Origin: Uranotaenia lowii
Taxonomy: Eukaryota > Arthropoda > Insecta > Diptera > Culicidae
Direction of reading: 5' to 3'
DNA: 64,000 bases
Assembly (NCBI RefSeq): GCF_029784155.1
Contig: NC_073693.1
Span: 154,814,848 to 154,878,847, forward strand
This document shows, one piece after another, positions 1-12,123 of the stretch (position 1 is its first letter; the number at the start of each line of letters is the position of its first letter). A program made the translations under genes and the position numbers. Below the pieces are notes generated by a model. It was not told the DNA's origin, made no database searches, and saw nothing but the letters and a program-made list of their open reading frames with translations.

Positions 1-179
1 AAGTAAGCCCATTTTTGTTACTTAGTCAATTTTTTATCTTAGCTCGAATCGCCTACCTTATAGCTTATAGCTTGTATATGCCAAAATTCATGTTTTGTTG
101 GTATAGAATTTCACCCTCTTCATCATCCAAAGTGAGAAGGTCTCATGAACTTGCATAAAACATTGTTATTATCTAAATA

Positions 180-940
180 ACGTCACATGCCTCATTTGGC
201 TCTATTTGTTTGATAAGTTTTCGAGTTATGCCAAATAAAATATGAAAAAACTTGTATACATTCCAAAACTATTCGTATGCAAACAGCCTCTCTTATAGAA
301 GATGGTTCCTTTTGATCGAAAAGTGCTCAATTTAGGCCAAAAAAGCTGCAAGCTTCAACCTTTGCCATGACAGTATTGAAGATGAAAGCCTTTAAACATC
401 TGAAAAGCTTAAATCTGATAAAAAATAGCTTAAATCTCTCCTCACGGCATGTAAAAGGTTGCATTCCTCTGTATGGAAGCCTCCCTCCCTCACATTTCCC
501 AATTAATTTTAATTGGCATTTCGACAAATTTTTATTGAAACTGAATAGATTTTTTCATGAGAAAGAATCAACTGGACAGGTCAAAGCTAGAGTGCTTTGG
601 GTATAAGAAACGAATAGATGTTTAAAGAATGTGAGCTTGGACTTTGTGTTATCGACAGCCTGTAAACTGCCTGTGTCGAATTTCTCAGTTGGAAGAAGCA
701 ACAGATTCCAAAAATTCATAAAAACATTTATCCTACCCGAATATCCTCCCATGCAATATTTGTTTCCATTTGGTCGATAAGTTCTATACTAATGCATACA
801 AATCCCCTCTTCCTATCTCCCCATTATTGGAAGGAGGGATGGTTGCCAATTTTTCATTATACCATTTCTCGTACCCTAATACCAACCCAATCCAAATTTG
901 GTTCCATTTGTTTAATCAGTTTTTCAATAGCTTCATCTGC
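180..940 (+). repeat. Degenerate reiterated repeat (TTTGTTTGATAAGTTTTCGAG type)
   Basis: Three diverged copies of one phrase are visible: about 201-237 (ctatttgtttgataag), 760-797 (ttccatttggtcgataag) and 895-933 (ttccatttgtttaatcag). Cytosine-rich blocks (ccctccctc near 485, cccctcttcc near 806) lie between them. The pattern, a phrase meaning 'for TTGGTTCCATTTG, TTGATTAGTTCTCGAG', resembles a reiterated family common in mosquito genomes. That family link is from memory, not a search. No coding capacity was found. Confidence 0.4.
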
Positions 941-1404
941 CAGATTTCACGCAAATCGGTTCCGTCGTTTCCGAGTCAGACAGACTGAAATTCATTTTTA
1001 TATATTCACACAAAATTTCCGAATCCGAAATTTAGCAAAATTTTGCTCAAATTGGACCAGCTAGAAATACAGCAATAAAATTAGCAATTTTATCACAATT
1101 TTTTAAATCGAGAAAAAATGTTAGCCACCGCAATTTATGCTCAAATTTTTAGCAAAATCCGGAGGAAAAAACGGCCTAGAGATTTTTTTAGAAAAATTTA
1201 TAATTTTTCCTTTTGAAACGCTGGGAGTTTATCACATTTCAAATGAAACACACTTTTTCCTTCACTTTAATTTATTTTAAAAAGTTTTTTTTGGATTTCC
1301 ACTTCATTTCACAACACTTTTTCGAACTTTGACAAAAACTTTCTTCCGGCGCCTGGACTGAATTGTTCCGGATGTGGGTTGGTTGACCGCTGGTTTCCGC
1401 ATGT
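941..1404. other. AT-rich intronic DNA, nothing recognised
   Basis: Contains AT-rich sequence with repeated 'agcaaaatt' phrases (1030-1160), similar in style to 2190-2290, but no defined ends, gene or structured element. Confidence 0.5.
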
Positions 1405-1412
1405 TTCATAAA

Positions 1413-1896
1413 TAAGCTTGCCAGATTGCCCGGTTTTATCCGGGTTTGCCCGGATATTTGATGCAAAATTTCGAGAAAGTCCGGTCCGTCCCGGTTGTCC
1501 GGATATCGTGAAAAAAGTCCGGATATTGCCCGGGTTTTTTCACAAAGAAACAAAAAAAAAAAATCAAAGTTTTTGAGTAAGTTTCTGCAAAATCGATTAA
1601 CGGTATGGAAATTTTCAACGGTTGTCAAATAATATCGCTGATTTACTTTTATAAACCATTTAAATATTTCAGTGTTCAAAAAAGTTTTTGGAAGTCTGAA
1701 ATTACATTAATGGAATATTAATTTCATTTTTTTTTTCATTTTTTCTTTGCTTTTATATATAATAACACCGAAATTTTGCCCGGTTTTTGGATTTGAAAAA
1801 TTGAAATCCATGCCCGGATTTTGCCAGGTTTTTTTTTGAAAAAATGCCCGGAATTGCTAGGCCCGGATGGGAGTGGAAAAAATTCTGGCAACCTTA
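1413..1896 (+). mobile_element. hAT-like MITE, copy 1
   Basis: A 484 bp element. It starts TAAGCTTGCCAGA and ends TCTGGCAACCTTA, imperfect terminal inverted repeats. It is flanked by a perfect 8 bp direct repeat TTCATAAA (1405-1412 and 1897-1904). An 8 bp target duplication is the hallmark of the hAT superfamily. The interior has paired CCGG-rich blocks near each end (ttgcccggttttatccgg on the left, gcccggatttt on the right) around an AT-rich middle. There is no transposase frame, so it is non-autonomous. Five further copies are in this window. Confidence 0.85.
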
Positions 1897-1904
1897 TTCA
1901 TAAA

Positions 1905-2689
1905 TCAGATCAATATCAGATAACTTCCTTTTTCCAGGACCTGAAAACCTCTTCGATGACCCCCGAACTTTGGTGTTGTATGCACTGAGAGCGGCAACCT
2001 GGGTTAAAATGAAAAATTTAACACACGAAATTTGATTTTTTGTGGCTAAACCTGTATGCTTCCAGTACAGACTTGGCCACCATTTTGTCACCAAAATCAC
2101 CGCTGGCATCGAATTTCCGTAACCCAATTTCATGTTATTTTTCGGCTGTAAAGGCGGCTATTGTTGAAAAAAAGCGCCCAACAAAATTTCTTTTTAACTA
2201 AAATCAAGCAAATTTAGCTTTTTGTTAATTCAACAGCAAAAAAAATATATTTGCTAACGGAGAGTAACAGCAGATTTTTTGCTAAGTGGAGCCCCAAAAA
2301 TTTTGTGTGTAGATTTAACTAGGTGCATTCTTTTTATTTTCCATATTTTATATTTCCTTTTTGTAAGGTCATTGAAAATGCACCTCTGATACTCTCTGTC
2401 TTTCAATCCATGGCGCTCCGGGTCCTAAACCTTAGTCACTGAGCCGACATCTACGTTCATTTGTTATGTTAAAGTGAGCAGGTATCCAATGTGCTAGACA
2501 AGCTATATTAAATTCGTTTTTGGGAACTTTCATTTAAAGTCGTCTAAAACGAACACATAAAACACCTTCGAAACTTTTAAATTAAGTAATGAGGCAGAAT
2601 CGTTTTTTGTATTGTCACTTTAAACGCACATAAGGATCCTTTCTGCAATTTCTATGTTCTTCATTGAGTACATAAAATTCAATCAAGGG
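1905..2689. other. AT-rich intronic DNA, nothing recognised
   Basis: Mixed unique sequence and short 'tttgctaa / agcaaatt' phrases (2190-2290). No gene, clear inverted repeat or target duplication seen. Confidence 0.5.
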
Positions 2690-2697
2690 ATATAAGC

Positions 2698-3178
2698 TAA
2701 GGTTGCCAGATTATCCGGTTTTTTCCGGGTTTGTCCGGATATTTAATATAAAATTTGGAAGAAGTCCGGTCCGGCCCGGTTGTCCGGATTTAATTGGAAA
2801 AGCTAGGATATTGTACAGGTTTATTCTCGTTTTCATTCTCAATTCACACTTTAAAAGCAAATTGTTGTATTTTTTTTATTTATGCGTCCAAAATGAAAAT
2901 TTCTGAGCAAGTTTCATAAAAATAATCATGAAACGTTTTTGGAAAGCTTAAAATACGATTTAAAATCTGTTGATAAATTGAGATGAAAAAAAAAATCCAA
3001 CTCTTTTTTCATGATTTTTGATGATTAATTTCTAAGTTTTGACCCAATTTGCTTGGATATTGCCAGGATTTTGGTCTACCATTTTGAAATCAAATGTCCG
3101 GATGTTGCCAGGTATTTAGATAAAAAACGCCCGGTTTGTCCAGCCCGGATTCGTGCTGAAAAAAATCCGGCTACCTTA
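2698..3178 (+). mobile_element. hAT-like MITE, copy 2
   Basis: A 481 bp element in the same orientation as the copy at 1413. It begins TAAGGTTGCCAGAT and ends with ATCCGGCTACCTTA. The flanks are ATATAAGC (2690-2697) and ATATAAAC (3179-3186), an 8 bp target duplication with one mismatch. The CCGG-rich terminal blocks match copy 1, while the AT-rich interior has diverged. No transposase frame. Confidence 0.85.
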
Positions 3179-3370
3179 ATATAAACAGTTGTTACACATA
3201 AGCTGATAAAAAAGAAGACGACTATGGAATTCTGATAGTGTCTTTGTTTGTTTTCACAAAAATAAGCCATGAAATTTCATACTTTTGGATGTTTTTTTCT
3301 TAGAATAAGAAACTCATTCTCCGCGAAAACATAAATCGAATATTCTTTTACCTAGCGATGAAATTTTTCC

Positions 3371-3403
3371 ACTGCAAATCATAATATTCATAATATTTGC
3401 AGT
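3371..3403. repeat. Short hairpin (ACTGCAAAT arms)
   Basis: ACTGCAAAT at 3371-3379 is the reverse complement of ATTTGCAGT at 3395-3403. The space between is itself AT-rich and partly self-complementary. It sits four bases before a longer perfect hairpin. Confidence 0.6.
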
Positions 3404-3406
3404 GAT

Positions 3407-3453
3407 ATATTTTGGGAAATAAAACAAGTTCCTTGTTTTATTTCCCAAAATAT
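3407..3453. repeat. Perfect 22 bp hairpin with 3-base loop
   Basis: The arm 3407-3428 (ending ggaaataaaacaag) is matched base for base by its reverse complement at 3432-3453 (starting cttgttttatttcc), with loop TTC. A perfect 22 bp stem with so tight a loop would extrude as a cruciform or fold in RNA. It is too short and tight-looped for a canonical miRNA precursor. It may mark the fused ends of an inverted duplication. Confidence 0.8.
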
Positions 3454-3639
3454 CCTTCCATATAAAACAGATTCGATTCAATCATCATCAGCAATTTTTA
3501 TGTATAGTTTTCTAGATTATCACAATTCATTCACAGTAGATATGTATATGATAAAAGGCACAAATAAAAAAGAGCAAGCGCCCCAGAAGCATAATAAAAG
3601 TTAATTGAGTGCTACATGTGCACCAATGTTGGTATGTAG

Positions 3640-5400
3640 CTCCCCGAGTTCCACTCTTAGTCAAATAATACACATCCGGGCCAGGGCCGAAACGAAACGA
3701 AACGACGACTAAAGGAAGCCAATAAGAGTTGTTCCGTTTTGTGCGGACGACAGCATATGTTTCGATTCTGGCGGAGGCGGAGGGAAATTCTTCGATAGTC
3801 GATAGTCTTCGGATATTTGGAAAGGTACCACCGATAGGAACTAGGACCAAGATCTTTTCTCGAGAAGCGAGCAGCTCATCCGGCACACCTGCTGCTCTGT
3901 CGGAAATACCTACACCAAACCTAATGGATGGAGTAGCAACTATGTGAACAATCGAAGGACCCCTTACACGTGTACTTTCAGGGTAAAAGCCGAAATGGCT
4001 ACAGAAGGAAGATGTGAAGTGAGCCGAAAATTGAACCGAAATGTGCTGCAGATTGTCTTTATTTTGGTGCCAACCAGAGGATTTTGTGTTAAAGGACGAG
4101 TATTGGATGTTTGCAGAAGATGTTTTTTTTCTTCTTCAGGTTCTCTACAGGGAGTGTGAATCCATTCCATATTGGGCGGTCTCGTGCCACGTGTTCCGGA
4201 TAGGTGGAAATAAGAGCCTCGTGATTCGATTGTGGAAAAATGGCTCAGTGACGATTGTTTGTGCTGAGCTCAGCTTATGTTGGTTTTGGGAGTTCTGCCG
4301 GGGCTTAAATAGGCCAGATGGTAGGATATTGGTAAATTGGGTTTACTGAGTATCTTTACTTTCACCTGGAAAATCGATAGAAGCTGCAGGATCCTACGAA
4401 GTAGAGGAAAAACTTGCTCGCATCCAAAAACGTTCGCTAAATCAGCAGCTCAAATATTGATGCCCAATTTTTCACTCAACTTCCATCAGTTCAAATATCG
4501 AAAAATTGCGATTGACGAGAAAACGATAGACTGCTTCCACCGACTCGAATCGAACGTTGCTCCTTAATAGTTCAATATTTAATATTTGCTCCACCGTTCT
4601 GAGGGAATGTTTGTGGGAATCCGTCTGTTGCTTCATCATCGTTCTCCTCGGTCGATTCGATTCCTTTCGGTTTGCCCTCATTCCCCCGGTTAGGTCCCTG
4701 ATTGATAATAATCTTGCATCATCGTTTACCACTAGCGAGCGGTTTCAAGAATTTTTTTTCCCTTTTGATTCATAAGAAGATGGAGCGAGGGAAAAAAAGG
4801 TACATCGACATTGAAAGCTTTCAACAGCCACCATTCCTGGAATGGTTCTCTAGAGGTGAGCTTTAAATCGAAATGTTGATGATGATGGTGAAAGCAAAAA
4901 CCCGTGGAATATAACCACACCCAAGTTTGCCCTCCGCCTCCGAAGATGAGCGAAAAAAAATCCTGGTGCTAAAGGAATGTGTGGCGGTAAAAAAGGATCT
5001 CCACTGAAAGCAGCTTGCTCGAAAGGAAGCTAAAAAAACACACCAGTTGAAATGTGCAACCACGAGAAGGTGGATGCGGCTGGATGTAGTTCAACGGGCG
5101 CAAAAAAGCCCGAGGAAAACATTAAATTAAATGTTAACGATCGTAATGATAATGGTGATAATTTCGTTCTGGATGGTTCCCTCGGAGAGGTACCCGCGAT
5201 TTAGACGAGCTGAGAATCCCGGTGCATGATGTAGTGGGAGGCTTCTCCTCGCCTAAAAAGTATGGAATTCCAACCGGGGAAACAGCACTGAATGGATGAA
5301 TAACGTGTACGATTTTTCACGGTTGAACTTTTCCACTCAAGATCCAAACGTCTTGAGGGTTGCCGAACGTTTTGAGCAGCAAAAAGAATTGTGGAAATGG
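3640..5400. other. GC-richer unique island, no gene recognised
   Basis: More balanced base composition than its surroundings and no recognisable repeat except a short GAAAC run at about 3687-3701. Several open frames of 70-120 codons occur on both strands. They overlap each other, lack splice-compatible boundaries or familiar motifs, and are treated as chance. It could hold intronic regulatory sequence. Confidence 0.45.
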
Positions 5401-7680
5401 CCTCACGGTATTGTTCCGGAAGGGTCTCGTTAGGAGCATTAGCGGGAAAGTTTTATGACACTTTGAGGAATATGTTTTTTTTTTTCGGAAATCAATATTC
5501 TATACGCTGTAAGGTGGAAACTAATGGGAAAAGTAGGAATGTTGCATTTTGTGACACTAGCTCTCAAAGGCCCAAACTAAAAACAAACTCGGTTCTTCAA
5601 ATTCAAACCGCTATAATTTTCGATCCACTGGAAAGGTTTTTACATATTTGGTCTAATTGAATTACTTGAAATGTCTAGTTCAGTTTAATGAGCATTATGT
5701 TAAGTGCTATCTTCGGCTTCGACTATTTCTAAAATAAAAATTGCCTGTATTACAGCCTAAGCCCTATTTGAGGATGAAATTGAATGAAAAACGAAAATTG
5801 ACTCAAGAGCGATGCCGTCAAACATATCCTAGTGACATGTCAACAGTACAATGTTCAAAGAACACAGTCCCATCTTGCAAATAATCTACGGGAAATCCTG
5901 AGTAACTGCCCCAATGAAGAGAAAAAATTATTAGTATTCTTGCGAAACACAAAACTACTCCATCAACTGTAAAACCTAAAAGTGAAACGTTCGGTCTAGG
6001 GACGAATGCCTCCTGTGGAGTTAAAATCCCTCTTAAACAATTAAAAAAAAAAAAATAAAAATAAAACTCAAGAGCGAGCCTTTGAAATTGCATCATATTA
6101 CGATTTTCAAAAGTTAAAAGTGTTTCCCTTATTTTTTACCCCTGAAGTTATGCAGAGACTTTTTGGATTGAACAATACTGAAAATTTATATAGGGTATCA
6201 ACATTATCATCATCAAAAATATTCATCTTTTTTTTCTGAAAAAGCATCTGAAACGTCAAATTATTCTACAAAAAAAGCTGCTCTACATTTGGATACAAGC
6301 TAAAGAAACTAAAGTTTAACAAACAAAATTTTAAACAATCTTGACCTCCAAGTAACTTCAAGGAGCGAGTTTCGTTAAAATTTTAGTTACTAATACTTCA
6401 GTTGCAAGATTTTAAGACCCACTTTTTGGGTTGAGCCTTTGTCCAACATATTCAGGGAATGGGTCTTTAAGTGTCCAAAGAAAGTTCAACCAAGCCTTTG
6501 AATTTGTTTTCCGATGTTCGGCCTAATGTTTGAACAAACCAAATTTGCATTTAACAGCTATATTCAAAGGATGTCCCCGTCAACATTGTGTCCATAACTC
6601 AATCAATTTCGCTCTGTTTCCGCTGAAACAAAAGCGCGATTCTTCATCACCATCAGCAAAGAACACAAACTTGCTCTGTCAAAGAGCACCGCTAAACCGT
6701 TTTCCTTAATTTGCAAATGGGCCCAGGGAAGCTGTCCCAGGAAGTTGTCAAACGAATGGTCCCCGAAATTAGAGCGAACCCGGCGATTATTCCCGGCAAC
6801 GACATAAGCCTGCCTGCCACCGTTCACGTTGTTTGTGCTGGTAAAATTGAATAAATCCTAAAACAACATTAATATTTAAATACCGTTCACCGCGCGGCGC
6901 CTTTCAGATGCTAGCTACAGCTTCCTTTTCCCGAAAACCCGCATCCAATCGGGGTCTCTTATGGAAATTGGGTTGACAGAATTCGGGTGATGATGTTTTG
7001 TTTCCCATTTTCCATTCAGATGGAACGATTCTCGGGTTGTTGGGAATGGGAAAATTGACAGGTCGGGAAATGGGAAAACACGAACCCCATCCACGGTGGT
7101 GTAGTCGTGAGGAAAGTTGCATTTCCAGGATCCAGGCGGCTCTTTAGGCTTTGGAAGCGTGCAAGCTTTTAATCTTCGGGCCACATTTTCGGACACGTCT
7201 GGTGGATTAGCGAGCAGAAATTATAAGGGAACGCGTTGATTCAGCGCGTCTGCTAATGTCCAATTTGGTTCGTTGAATAAATTGACGCGTTTTTTGTTGT
7301 TGTTTGGTTTATTCAAGAAATGGCTTATCAATATGAACCCATAGCCTGAAGTAGATTTTCCGGCAATTCATCATTAGGACAAATTTTTGATGAAATGAAC
7401 ATCATGAATGAAATCACTTCTCGATATCTGCTCTATTATTTATAGAATGATTTGAATCAGAGACTAATACATATTTTAACAAGGACAGCTACCTTTTGAA
7501 GTCAAGTTTGTTCAATTTACCTATTAAAAAATTCAAAAAAAAAAGTAAAGAAAATGTGTTTTAAAGTTAATTCCTATTTAATTTAATTTCAAAATATAGT
7601 GAACTTCACCATACAAAAAGTTACAGGATGACTGTCCTGCTTTACCAGGAAGTGGCCTACACAAAGGCGTTATTTATTAA
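5401..7680. other. Intronic DNA with a GC-richer patch at 6600-7260
   Basis: 5400-6600 and 7260-7680 are AT-rich with poly-A/T runs (for example 6038-6063). 6600-7260 is GC-richer and apparently unique. No gene, RNA or bounded mobile element was recognised. Confidence 0.45.
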
Positions 7681-8265
7681 AATTAGCTTGAAATTTTAAA
7701 ATTTCATAGTTCATGTTTTTCCTGGTTGAATTTTCTCGAAAACGCTCTTCCCAACGATTTTTTCACATTTTCAATGTAGATCCTCAATATTTTAAGACAA
7801 TATTCTCATTGGTAGAAAAAAAAACGGAAAATTTCCTATGACGGAGGACTCATGGGAAAATAGTTGTTGCAAGAGTCCAGTAAATTAACTTCAAGTTTTC
7901 TCAATTTCCTCCTTTTCATCTCCTTCATTTTTTTCAAGTCGATCAAACGTCCTTTGTCAATTCATTTTTGTCCTACTTTTCCAAAGTTCTTCAAACAAAA
8001 TATTTCACTTTTCAAGGGTTAGTCTATTTAATAACTCTATTAACATAATTAACATAGAACTGGTGTAGTTTTTGATCGTGGGCAACATCACAGTTCAAAT
8101 AACTTGATTGTTTTTTATTGCATCCCAGCTAGTTTGATTGCATACCAAAAGGCGTACGATGAGAGCTGTATTAGAAGTTATTTTTTGTCATCTTTTTGAG
8201 AGTATTAATTGAGGTGGATTTCTGTCGAATAGAATTTCATCGATATGAGTATAACAGAAACGATC
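7681..8265 (+). repeat. Dispersed repeat, copy A (direct pair with 8874-9325)
   Basis: Shares a series of phrases in the same order and orientation with 8874-9325: 'ctcgaaaacgctcttc', 'caagtcgatcaaacg', 'tacttttccaaagttctt', 'actggtgtag', 'attagaagttattttttgt' and 'ggatttctgtcgaat'. The copies are clearly diverged, about 1.15 kb apart. Ends and superfamily are unknown. Confidence 0.7.
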
Positions 8266-8402
8266 ATTATAAAGATTTTTCATCTGTGTGTCTTATTGAG
8301 TGTTTCGTAAATAGTTTGAAAGACATACACCGTCTTAGCCGATTTAGGCTTTTCAGACTGAATAAATGACGTGGACAACTTAAGATTAACATTTACACCC
8401 AG

Positions 8403-8483
8403 TACCGAGATGGGAATCGAACCCATGCCATCAGTGGACCAGCGATTACCGTCTTACCACGCTAACCACTCGACCACCGAGAC
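8403..8483 (-). repeat. tRNA-like SINE-type sequence (class II-like head)
   Basis: On the minus strand the sequence reads GTCTCGGTGGTCGAGTGG..., with an A-box-like GGTCGAGTGGTTAGCG. After a spacing long enough for a variable arm it has a good B box, GGTTCGATTCC. The 5' GTCTCGG does not pair with the 3' end (ATCTCGGTAC), so there is no acceptor stem and it is not a functional tRNA as it stands. Most likely the pol III promoter head of a SINE, possibly from a Ser/Leu-type tRNA (inference). Confidence 0.55.
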
Positions 8484-8873
8484 GTTCGTAGTTGTTAGCA
8501 TAGTTGCGTTTAAAAAAGAATGAAATCGCGTGCAATTTTTCACAAAATCTAATTCAACTCTCCAACAACCCCACAAAATTTGAAGACTGCACTTAGACTG
8601 GAAGAAAAGATACAGCTCTCGTGAAAAATGGAAATTTTTTGCTTAGCAAAATTTTCTGTATTTTTGACCATTTTTATTAAAAATACTTGAATTTAGGCCA
8701 AAAAATGTAAAAAAAAAGTATGATCTAGTACCTGATAGAGTTTCATCAAAATGAAGGCGTCAAATTTTAACACTTGCGTGTTAGAACATTCTTCTCTAAC
8801 TCTTGAATTCTACAATAAGGTTCAGTTTTACACTACTGAAAAACTATTTTTTTGTATCCATTGTCTGTGAATC
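8484..8873. other. AT-rich spacer, nothing recognised
   Basis: Separates the tRNA-like sequence from the second copy of the direct repeat. No feature seen. Confidence 0.5.
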
Positions 8874-9325
8874 AGAGCTTGGAATTTTTTAATTTCAAAA
8901 TTATAGTTTTTTCTAGTTAATCTTTCTCGAGAACGCTCTTCTTAACGATACTTTTGCATTTCAAATGTGAATTCTCAATGTTTTTATATGAATTTTATTA
9001 CTAAACAAATACAAATTAGCTCAAAAACCAACTCCAGAAATTATCAAGAGCATTTTTTTTTTCAAGTCGATCAAACGTTCTTTGTCGATCCATTTTTCTC
9101 CTACTTTTCCAAAGTTCTTCGAACAAATTGTCCTACTTTTTTTGGTTTGTCTATTATATTAAACATTAAACTGGTGTAAAATTGTTCATGAGCAACATCT
9201 CAGTTCATATAACTTAGTTGTTGATAGCCGCATTAGAAGTTATTTTTTGTAATATTTTCGAGGGCATGAATTTGGATGGATTTCTGTCGAATGAAATTGT
9301 TTTGATATAAGTATAACAGAAGGCT
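8874..9325 (+). repeat. Dispersed repeat, copy B (direct pair with 7681-8265)
   Basis: Second copy of the repeat described at 7681. It lacks some internal stretches of copy A but keeps the phrase order, ending in 'ataagtataacagaa' where copy A has 'atgagtataacagaa'. Confidence 0.7.
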
Positions 9326-11510
9326 TTTAACTGTCAGAAAAGTTGGGAGCCTAGAGCAGATTGAGCCTTAAATCACTATTTATAACTTTGAGTAGGTACT
9401 TCTGCAAATAAAAAGCAGTTGTCACAAATTTAGATATATTCTTATCCGTGTTACGTGAGGCTTTAACTTTTTTACAGCGAATTTCGACATTCGCTAACGA
9501 GATAGTCTCAAAACTAAAGATGTTACAAAAACCAAAAAAATACATTTTAAAAGAAACATATTTAAACTCGCATTTGTAGAACAAATAAATGTAAAAAATC
9601 TACTACTTATGATACAAAGAATCAACTGAGAGTTGTTGAGTTTTTGCATTAGACTCAATTTCAAGGATAACTTAGAGTTACACAGAATGTTGATCCAGAC
9701 GGAGACATATATCTAACATATTTAACCAATATTGGCCACAGTCGTTCTCTCCATAAAACGAAAAGACGATAGCATTAGCATACTCTTGCAGACAGGATGC
9801 ACTAATTCGATTTTTTTTGTCAATTGTTTTTTTTTTAATTTACAAATGGATTTATTAACGCATTATACTAATAAAGTTGTTATGTGCCGGGAGTATTTTT
9901 TTTTTTTTTGTAAATTACGATAGCGTGTATTCCGGACTCGATTTAGTCAGGGATGCTAGTTTATTCCTATTTTTGCACCACGAAAGTTTCAGCAATTTGA
10001 ATCAGGTAATAAAATGATAAAAAATGTTTTAAGAAAATATGTCTATGCTTTGAAAACATTTACCTACAAAATGTGTATCAGACCAATTGATTTTGTTAAA
10101 TTTTTATTGAGGTTTAATTGTTAGTTACTATATGCTCAGTTGTTTTGAAAATTTTGCTTGTGACGATACTTCATTTTACAATGAAATGGTTAGGTGTACT
10201 TTTAACTAAGATTTAAAATATCTGCTCAACTTTGCAAAAAAATTTTGCGAACTTACATTCAATGAAAATATTATATTATAATATTTATTTACTTAGTTTG
10301 TTGCCAAAATATACCCAATATGTTTCGCAAATTTCTCTATCCTGGATGACGGATGAGTTATTCAAGTTTAACTCAAGTTAGTAAAACTTAATCAAAAAAT
10401 CCTATTTTAAACCAAGGTACTTGAAAATTTAGAAGCTATGTGTTCGTTGAAGGGATCAAAAAATTGGTAAGGTTTTTTTTTCCAAAAATTGGTAAGATAT
10501 AAAAATTTAAAAACCGCAGTGATGCATTTTGATGTAAATAACAATATTTTGCTACCCAATTTTACTATTAATGATTTTTTAGACTAAAAGAAAAAAAAAT
10601 CTTCTACATTTCAAACGAGCATAAATCAATATAAATCCTTCCTCGATTATTGTAAAATTAAATAATTGCAATTCTGGCTTACGCCAAATTGAATTTCAAA
10701 CATATACGGGAAAATCGGGTGAAACGGATACCCTAAGGTAGTATTGCAATAGAAAATTAAAAATTGCGATTTTCGTCGCAGTCTTCGTGTAGATGGCAAA
10801 TTGAGGATGTTTGCTATCTCATGTACAATAAACATTAGTAAATTTCCTTCAGCAAGACAGTTTTTATAGCAATCTAAAACATGCTTGCAAAATACACTTT
10901 TTAAAAATGGTCGGGTAAAATGGATACTGCGTAGAAAATATAGATATTGCCAGAAAAATTGCAGGAAAAGAACATGTTTTATGAATTTAGTATTTGAGAA
11001 TGTTTTTAAACGAAAATGGAACCAACTGGTCTTAATTCGCTAGTGAAACAACGTGGCTTTCGAAATTTCGTATTCAACTGGCGCTTTTTTTACCGGGAGT
11101 CCACTATAAACAGTATTATGGCCTGTTTGAGATATTGAATGCTTTACGAGCGACAATTTTTCTTGACAATGTCTTTTGAAGGAATGGTGAGGATCAAACC
11201 GTCGACCGAAACTTTTGAAAACGGTTGAAATTCCCGAAAATATTGCGAGTTATGAACTTTTTTCTGAGAAGAGAAAATCACATCAAATGGTACATCCTCA
11301 AATTTTTTTATTTGTTTGGTTAATTATTATGAGAACTTGCTTGCAGTAAATCAACAAAGGATCTCGAAGGTGTTGATACACATAGGGCAATATATTCCCA
11401 TCATTAGAATTGTGAAAAACATTATCATTTTCAGAATATTGAAAGTGACTTTCCCCTATCTGTCGATAACTTTTCTTTGTGTCTTAAATCAAAAGAATCA
11501 ATCAGTGTCC
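9326..11510. other. AT-rich intronic DNA with a repeat-like fragment at 10710-10930
   Basis: Mostly featureless AT-rich DNA with poly-T runs at 9782-9834 and 9895-9911. Near 10710-10930 two phrases of one kind, 'gggtgaaacggatacc' and 'gggtaaaatggatac', suggest the remains of a G-rich-ended MITE. No closing end was found. Confidence 0.4.
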
Positions 11511-11514
11511 TTAA

Positions 11515-12119
11515 CCCTCCAAAGCCGTTCGGGTCAATATGACCCGAAGCGCACATTTCAAACATCTTTATCATCATTCCAATATACTGATGAACTGGTA
11601 GTTTTGACAGACCAAGTATGTTCTATGAAAATAATGATCAAATTAACGCCAAAAAACTTAAATTTGAGTTTTTAAAATCGGTTCATTGAGAAATGAAATA
11701 CAGCTAAGCAAAGCAAAAACTGGATGTCGTTTTTTTAAAGTAAGACTTTTTTCTACCGAAAGATCTGTCATAGCGGTAAAAACTTTCATTGGACCCCAAC
11801 ATATTTAAACATTGTCGGATAGATGGATTCTTGACAATTTCAAACATCAATGAAATAATTAAATACAGAAAAGCTGTCAGAAGTTATGAGTATTTTAAAA
11901 ATAAAGTTGATTTTTCGGACTTTTAGCTTTCTGAACCAGTTTCTGAAATCCTGGTAATACATATCGACTTTATTTTGAAATGTTGAGTAATTAGAATAAA
12001 TTACCTACACAATGAATATAATATCATCAAAATCGGTTAACATTTACAGCCAGGAGAACGAAATCAAATTACAACGCATATTTCCCCGAAACGGATATTT
12101 AGCGAACGGCTTTGGAAGG
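11515..12119. mobile_element. piggyBac-like MITE flanked by TTAA
   Basis: A 605 bp element lies between TTAA tetranucleotides at 11511-11514 and 12120-12123. It starts CCCTCCAAAGCCGTTCG and ends CGAACGGCTTTGGAAGG, terminal inverted repeats with one mismatch. TTAA duplications with CCC...GGG ends are diagnostic of piggyBac-type transposition. Just inside the left end is a small palindrome, GGGTCAATATGACCC. No transposase frame, so it was mobilised in trans. Confidence 0.85.
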
Positions 12120-12123
12120 TTAA

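Noticed and set aside
3407..3453. miRNA precursor
   Set aside because: Perfect 22 bp stem with a 3-base loop is too short and too tightly closed for Drosha/Dicer processing as known for insects.
8403..8483. Functional tRNA gene
   Set aside because: A and B boxes are present but the acceptor stem does not pair; classed as SINE-like instead.
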